This document shows, in pieces, positions 32,328 through 36,972 of a stretch of DNA of 36,972 bases. Positions within the stretch are counted from its first letter, which is position 1. Each line of letters begins with the position of its first letter. The notes under the pieces are model-generated. The model was not told where the DNA came from. It did not search any database and was given only the letters and a program-made list of their open reading frames with translations. The stretch is taken from contig NZ_GL890973.1 of the NCBI RefSeq assembly GCF_000211815.1, positions 1-36,972 on the forward strand. The letters are read 5' to 3'. Both the position numbers and the translations under genes were made by a program. Origin of the DNA: Moorena producens 3L. GTDB taxonomy: Bacteria; Cyanobacteriota; Cyanobacteriia; Cyanobacteriales; Coleofasciculaceae.

Positions 32328-35300
32328 TCATTCTAAATTCTTTTGAGCAAACTTCCGCAGTTTAGGATCGGGGTCATGCTTTGCTCTATCCTGCAATAAA
32401 GACCTGCTTTGGGAATGGTTAGGATAGTATTTGAGAATGGCCTGAAGGGCTATTTGTCGAGGATTGTAATTCTCGTCATCTCTCTCGTAATCTCTGTCTT
32501 TATCAGGGTCAAAGGGGTCATGGAGAGTGCGATCGCATAAAAATTGCGATAACCAAGGCTGGTCGTGCCAAGCTTGAGCTAACTGTTGAATTGCTTTACC
32601 TCGCACATCCGAATCAGTATCAGAGCGAGCGGATTCTTGAAGTATGGGTAAAGTATCTGGGTGGTCTTGGTAACCTTCAGCTAACTGTTCTATTGCTGTA
32701 ACTCGCACATCCGAATCTTTATCAGAGCGAGCGGATTCTTGAAGTAGGGGTAAGGTATCTTGGTGGTCTTTGTAACCTTCAGCTAACTGTTTAATTGCTG
32801 TAACTCGCACATCCGAATCTTTATCAGAGCGAGCGTATTCTTGAAGTAGAGGTAAGGTATCTGGGTGGTCTTGGTAACCTTGAGCTAACTGTTGAATTGC
32901 TTTACCTCGCACATCCGAATCAGTATCAGAGCGAGCCGATTGTTGAAGTAGAGGTAAGGTATCTGGGTCGTCTTGGTAACCTTTAGCTAACTGTTTAATT
33001 GCTGTACCTCGCACATCCGAATCACTATCAGAGCGAGCGGATTCTTGAAGTATGGCTAAGGTATCTGGGTGGTCTTGGTAACCTTTAGCTAACTGTTCTA
33101 TTGCTTCACCTCGCACATCCGAATCAGTATCAGAGCGAGCGGATTCTTGAAGTATGGCTAAGGTATCTGGGTGGTCTTGGTAACCTTGAGCTAACTGTTC
33201 TATTGCTTTACCTCGCACCCACGAATCACTATCAGAGCGAGCGGATTCTTGAAGTAGGGGTAAGGTATCTCGGTGGTTTTTGTAACCTTGAGCTAACTGT
33301 TTTATTGCTGTAAATCGCACCGACGAATCATTATCAGAGCGAGCCCATTTTTGAAGTAGGGCTAAGGTATCTCGGTGGTCTTTGTAACCTTGAGCTAACT
33401 GTTCTATTGCTGTAACTCGCACCGACGAATCTTTATCAGAGCGAGCCAATTTTTTAAGTAGGGGTAAGGTATCTGGGTGGTCTTTGTAACCTTTAGCTAA
33501 CTGTTCAATTGCTGTAGCTCGCACCTTCCAATCATTATCAGAGCGAGCCAATTTTTTAAGTAGAGGTAAAGTATCTGGGTGGTCTTGGTAACCTTTAGCT
33601 AACTGGCAAATTGCTGTACGTCGCACCTTCCAATCATTATCAGAGCGAGCCAATTTTTTAAGTAGGGCTAAGGTATCTGGGTGGTTAGGATAATATTCGA
33701 GGATGGCATTAAGGGCTACTTGTCTAGGATTGCCTTTTATTCTCAAGATCAACCCGAGTTTCTTATCTTCTTCATTAGCATCATAGGGGTCATGGAGAGT
33801 GCGATCGCATAAAAATTCCCATAACCAAGGCTGATTGGCCGTAGGCCACGCTTCGCGATCGTGCCAACCTTGAGCTAACTGTTCAATTGCTGTAAGTCGG
33901 ACATACCAATGTTGATCACAGCGAGCGGATTCTTGAAGTAGGCGTAACGTATCTCGGTTGTCTTGCCAGCCTTGAGCTAACTTTACAATTGCTTTACATC
34001 GCACCAACCAATCAGTATCACAGCGAGCCAATTCTTGAAGTAGGCGTAACGTATCTGGATGGTCTTGCCAATGGGTGGCTACTGCTACAACAGCTGGGAT
34101 GGAAATACCATAGATTAAGTCTGGATCAAATAAATACTTTTGATAATCATACTTTATAGTATCATGAATTAAGTCTTTGAAGCGATTCAGTAATTCACTA
34201 TCCGTTGATTTAATCTGATACCGATTCCTAACTTCAGACAAACAACCCGCTGCCAGAAATAAATTATCAAACTCATCCGCTTCTCCATCTTGTGCCATCA
34301 AATACTCAATAATTTCTCCAGCTTTCTTAGAATCAATCATGCCCACAATTAACTTCAGCACTTCATGCCAATACTCATCCCGCCAGTGCTGACCAAATAC
34401 CTGTTTTTTCAAATGTTCTAGGGAAATATCCTGGGTTTTCTCAAATTTCCTGACAAATTCCCAAGCACAGAAATATTCCAAAAATGTCCGATGCACAAAA
34501 GCGTAATAATCGGCTCCCATGAAACACAAGATAAAATTGCGGGTGCGCAACTGATTAATCATTACCTTAGCAACCGCTCTCGGGTCATTAACATCCCGTA
34601 ATTTCAGCTCCTCTTTGATAATCCGTTCTAAATCCTCTCCACTAATCAGATTTCCCGCTAATCCGGCTTGATTACCCTGCATAAAATATGCCACTTTTCT
34701 TAGTATATGTTGCTTATATTCATCATCAATAATCTTCGGGTCAACACGATGATCTTCTTGTAATGCTCGTTCCACATCCCATTGATGGAGCAGTAATCGA
34801 GAGGATTGGTTATAGAGTTCAGAGCGGTCACGAGGCAAGTCTTGATTGCGATTCAGGATTGCCATCATGGTTAGTAATAGGGGATTTTGCGCCAGTTCTC
34901 GAATCCGATAGGATGTCTCAATGGCTTTTTGTAAGCGATCCTGTTTCCTAACTTTATCGGCTTGATCAGTAAAGTTTAATTTATGCCACTTCTCAATAAA
35001 GTTTTGAATTTGTTCTGACTCCAAGTCTTGGAGCATAACATGACGGAATTCAGCATCCCGTAGCCGTTGGGGTTTATAACCAATTACCCGAGATGTTACA
35101 ATTACTCTTACTTTAGGATAGCGATTGGTAAAGCGATGAATCTCCGTAATTACATCTATTCGTTTCTCTGGATCAAACACTTCATCCAAGCCATCAAACA
35201 TAACTAACACCTTACCATCTTTTAACTCCTGATCAAGGTGATGTTGATTCAGATGACATATCGCTCCACTGCTTTGATGGCAGAATTCCAAGAAGTTATT

Positions 35301-36356
35301 ACACTGTCCACTATCGCAATTCCGGATATAGGTGCGTAATTCAATCAGTAAGGGAATTGATAGAGAACTGTCAGTAGTTAGATCGGTTTTTGCCCACTCC
35401 AATGCTAAATATTGCAGCAACGTAGATTTACCAGAGCCTGGGTCTCCTAAAACCACCAAATACCGATAGCTTTGAGAGTCCTCAATTACATCCAATACGG
35501 ATTTTATCGGTTGTTGATAATAACGCTCTTTAGCTCGTTTCAACTCATCTTTGTCAATTTCCCTTTGTAGTTGACCACTCTCGCGCAGTTTTTGAGAATC
35601 ATCCTTAGGAAGTTCATGAATCGCCTCCGGCATCAAGTCATGAACTTCTCGGACATTTTGAGGGATAAATATTTTCCATAGTTTTAGTTCGTTATAAGCA
35701 CAGCCACTAGTATCTAAACTATCCAATTTGACATTACCGTAGCTCTCTAGGAGTGCTTCCTGATATTCCCTTAAGTCAAAATCTGGGATAATTCCTGGTT
35801 TAGTGTTTTCTGCGATCGCTTCCAAGGTTTGGGAATCTCGGATAGGCCGTAAATCATCGGATTCCCGAATAATCGTTCTTACTTCCTTGACATACTGTTT
35901 ACCAATATAGTGCCAATCAAATCCTTCCGGTAATTCTAATAAGTTAAGCTCAATCCAAGTCTGGGCTAATTTTTCGGTATCTATTCGTTTACAGCCATAC
36001 TTAAAGGCACTGCCCAGGATAGCTTTAATGGATTTATCCTTAATATACTGCTTGAGGGGTTTAGTATATTGTTTTACGTCTTGCTTAGATAAATCAGCAT
36101 CTTCCAATTCTTCTTCCACTAAAGCTACAAATTCTTTTAAAGCTTTACCCAAGAGTTTTTTCTGGATATTTTGATCCGATAGTCCAGTATAATCTTTGAT
36201 AGACTCTTTGAAAAAATCTTTAGTGTAGTCTTCTAGAGCTTCTTTCGCCAAAGGACCAATTACTTCCTTGGCCAGATAGCCACCGGCACTAGAAATTCCC
36301 CAAATTGCTAACCAATCCAGCATCTTATTGGTAGTTGTTTTCGGTTTATCTATCAT
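32328..36356 (-). CDS. NACHT NTPase with C-terminal HEAT-like repeats (STAND/NLR-like)
   Basis: 1342 aa. A helical N-terminal domain of unknown function (1-250) precedes the NACHT NTPase: Walker A GDPGSGKST with Lys310, Walker B VLVMFDGLDE, sensor VRVIVTSR, and the winged-helix stretch FVHRTFLEYFCAWEF near 630. From about residue 764 follow 13 units of 34 aa (typical DHPDTLPLLQESARSDSDSD-VR-AIEQLAKGYQ); 11 are contiguous, exactly 11 x 102 bp (33686-32565). Two conserved QPWL..FLCDRTLHDP modules flank the array. The protein is STAND-type: a nucleotide switch with a ligand-sensing repeat domain. Related bacterial NACHT proteins act in anti-phage defence; that role is inferred. Next to a truncated paralogue. 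Confidence 0.88.
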   Translation of the reverse strand: MIDKPKTTTNKMLDWLAIWGISSAGGYLAKEVIGPLAKEALEDYTKDFFKESIKDYTGLSDQNIQKKLLGKALKEFVALVEEELEDADLSKQDVKQYTKPLKQYIKDKSIKAILGSAFKYGCKRIDTEKLAQTWIELNLLELPEGFDWHYIGKQYVKEVRTIIRESDDLRPIRDSQTLEAIAENTKPGIIPDFDLREYQEALLESYGNVKLDSLDTSGCAYNELKLWKIFIPQNVREVHDLMPEAIHELPKDDSQKLRESGQLQREIDKDELKRAKERYYQQPIKSVLDVIEDSQSYRYLVVLGDPGSGKSTLLQYLALEWAKTDLTTDSSLSIPLLIELRTYIRNCDSGQCNNFLEFCHQSSGAICHLNQHHLDQELKDGKVLVMFDGLDEVFDPEKRIDVITEIHRFTNRYPKVRVIVTSRVIGYKPQRLRDAEFRHVMLQDLESEQIQNFIEKWHKLNFTDQADKVRKQDRLQKAIETSYRIRELAQNPLLLTMMAILNRNQDLPRDRSELYNQSSRLLLHQWDVERALQEDHRVDPKIIDDEYKQHILRKVAYFMQGNQAGLAGNLISGEDLERIIKEELKLRDVNDPRAVAKVMINQLRTRNFILCFMGADYYAFVHRTFLEYFCAWEFVRKFEKTQDISLEHLKKQVFGQHWRDEYWHEVLKLIVGMIDSKKAGEIIEYLMAQDGEADEFDNLFLAAGCLSEVRNRYQIKSTDSELLNRFKDLIHDTIKYDYQKYLFDPDLIYGISIPAVVAVATHWQDHPDTLRLLQELARCDTDWLVRCKAIVKLAQGWQDNRDTLRLLQESARCDQHWYVRLTAIEQLAQGWHDREAWPTANQPWLWEFLCDRTLHDPYDANEEDKKLGLILRIKGNPRQVALNAILEYYPNHPDTLALLKKLARSDNDWKVRRTAICQLAKGYQDHPDTLPLLKKLARSDNDWKVRATAIEQLAKGYKDHPDTLPLLKKLARSDKDSSVRVTAIEQLAQGYKDHRDTLALLQKWARSDNDSSVRFTAIKQLAQGYKNHRDTLPLLQESARSDSDSWVRGKAIEQLAQGYQDHPDTLAILQESARSDTDSDVRGEAIEQLAKGYQDHPDTLAILQESARSDSDSDVRGTAIKQLAKGYQDDPDTLPLLQQSARSDTDSDVRGKAIQQLAQGYQDHPDTLPLLQEYARSDKDSDVRVTAIKQLAEGYKDHQDTLPLLQESARSDKDSDVRVTAIEQLAEGYQDHPDTLPILQESARSDTDSDVRGKAIQQLAQAWHDQPWLSQFLCDRTLHDPFDPDKDRDYERDDENYNPRQIALQAILKYYPNHSQSRSLLQDRAKHDPDPKLRKFAQKNLE
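32565..33686 (-). repeat. 11 x 102-bp tandem repeat array inside the NACHT gene
   Basis: Eleven head-to-tail units of exactly 102 bp, coding 34-aa HEAT-like repeats. Each unit contains TCAGAGCGAGC (plus strand) and GCTAACTG. Variation is concentrated in positions coding S/D/W and the residues after VR. Strong identity suggests unequal recombination between units. Confidence 0.9.
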
Positions 36357-36460
36357 TATAGATCCGTTTTAATTTGGGTTCATGGGACCAGGGAGCGCGT
36401 AGCGGTATATTTCCCCACATCCTCTACTCCCGACTCCTGATTCCCGATTCCCTTTACTAT

Positions 36461-36972
36461 CTATAATTTTGCTAACTCCTCCTTAGCAAACTTCTGCAGT
36501 TCAGGATCGGGGTCATGCTTTGCTCTATCCTGTAATAAGGATCGGGTTTCGGAATGGTTAGGATAATATTCCAAGATGGCATTAAGAGCTACTTGTCGAG
36601 GATTGTCATCCCAGTCTTCCTTACCTTCAAAGGGTTCATGGAGAGTGCCATCCCATAAAAATTCAAATAACCAAGGCTGGTCTTTCCAACCTTGAGCTAA
36701 CTGTTGAATTGCTGTAGATCGCACATCCGAATCAGTATCACAGCGAGCCGATTCTTGAAGTAGAGCCAAGGTATCTCGGTGGTCTTTGTAACCTTTAGCT
36801 AACTGTTCTATTGCTGTAACTCGCACCTGCCAATCAGTATCAGATCGAGCCCATTGTTGAAGTAGGGCTAAGGTATCTCCGTGGTCTTTGTAAGCTTTAG
36901 CTAACTGTTCTATTGCTGTAACTCGCACAGTCGAATCAGTATCAAAGCAAGCCCATCCTTGAAGTAGGGCTA
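36461..36972 (-). CDS. Second HEAT-repeat NACHT-like protein, 5' part outside the window
   Basis: The frame stays open to the window edge, so the start lies beyond 36972; the apparent GTG at 36928 is internal. The visible 170 residues hold three to four 34-aa units of the same type (DHGDTLALLQQWARSDTDWQ-VR) and end with the QPWLFEFLWDGTLHEPFEGKED module and a terminal EYYPNHSETRSLLQDRAKHD segment, closely matching the C-terminus of the complete gene at 32328. It is a tandem paralogue on the same strand with 104 bp between the genes. Whether it carries its own NACHT domain cannot be seen. Confidence 0.85.
   Translation of the reverse strand, partial: ALLQGWACFDTDSTVRVTAIEQLAKAYKDHGDTLALLQQWARSDTDWQVRVTAIEQLAKGYKDHRDTLALLQESARCDTDSDVRSTAIQQLAQGWKDQPWLFEFLWDGTLHEPFEGKEDWDDNPRQVALNAILEYYPNHSETRSLLQDRAKHDPDPELQKFAKEELAKL

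Noticed and set aside
32565..33686. Separate plus-strand genes inside the HEAT-repeat array
   Set aside because: The open frames there (for example 33101-33313) repeat with the 102-bp period and are shadows of the minus-strand repeat coding sequence.

Overview
The window looks like chromosome from a filamentous, non-thermophilic cyanobacterium. Evidence: many copies of the HIP1 octamer GCGATCGC, cyanobacterium-specific families (Tab2/Atab2, HetP, nitrate-reductase-associated protein, a four-CBS protein) and abundant short simple repeats such as CTCCCTA, AATCGGG and CAGTCAG. The style of the dispersed repeats suggests a Moorena/Moorea-like marine genome, but that is only an impression.

Left region (about 1.4-14.7 kb): one block, all on the minus strand. 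In transcription order it holds an unknown 183-aa frame, a short HetP-family protein, a HetC-type ABC exporter (cyclic-nucleotide-binding-like region + C39 peptidase + ABC), a HlyD adaptor and a second HetP-family protein, closed by a strong terminator. After it come a repeated promoter-like region, three near-identical 110-aa double-glycine-leader proteins, two more double-glycine proteins of 95 aa, a 98-aa small protein, a PpiC-type prolyl isomerase and a 44-aa small protein. The exporter should cut after GG and send the small proteins out with HlyD. The same exporter/HetP gene pairing is known from heterocyst commitment (hetC-hetP in Anabaena), so this locus joins a peptide-secretion system to HetP-like regulators. 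A palindrome (GCCAAATTGGC) recurs 86-108 bp upstream of three of these genes and may be a shared operator.

Middle region (about 15-32 kb): ordinary single genes. These are PsiE-like and nitrate-reductase-associated proteins (a coupled pair), a four-CBS protein, a catalytic-domain-less recombinase, thioredoxin, a zinc-ribbon protein, a Ser/Thr kinase with C-terminal repeats, a metallophosphoesterase, tRNA-Ser(TGA), a His-type Dps, a 2Fe-2S thioredoxin-like protein, an NTF2-like protein, Tab2, a secreted Cys-rich protein, a TldE/PmbA protein and a ClC-CBS-Usp fusion. Several 11-bp-period direct-repeat arrays resembling cyanobacterial PHO boxes lie upstream of psiE, in front of the HetC-type gene and at the left edge.

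Right region (32.3 kb to the end): two tandem minus-strand paralogues of a NACHT NTPase with C-terminal HEAT-like repeats. The complete one carries an exact 11 x 102 bp array; the second runs off the window. They are STAND/NLR-like proteins, possibly defensive. Dispersed repeats, palindromic elements and a decayed transposase are scattered throughout.
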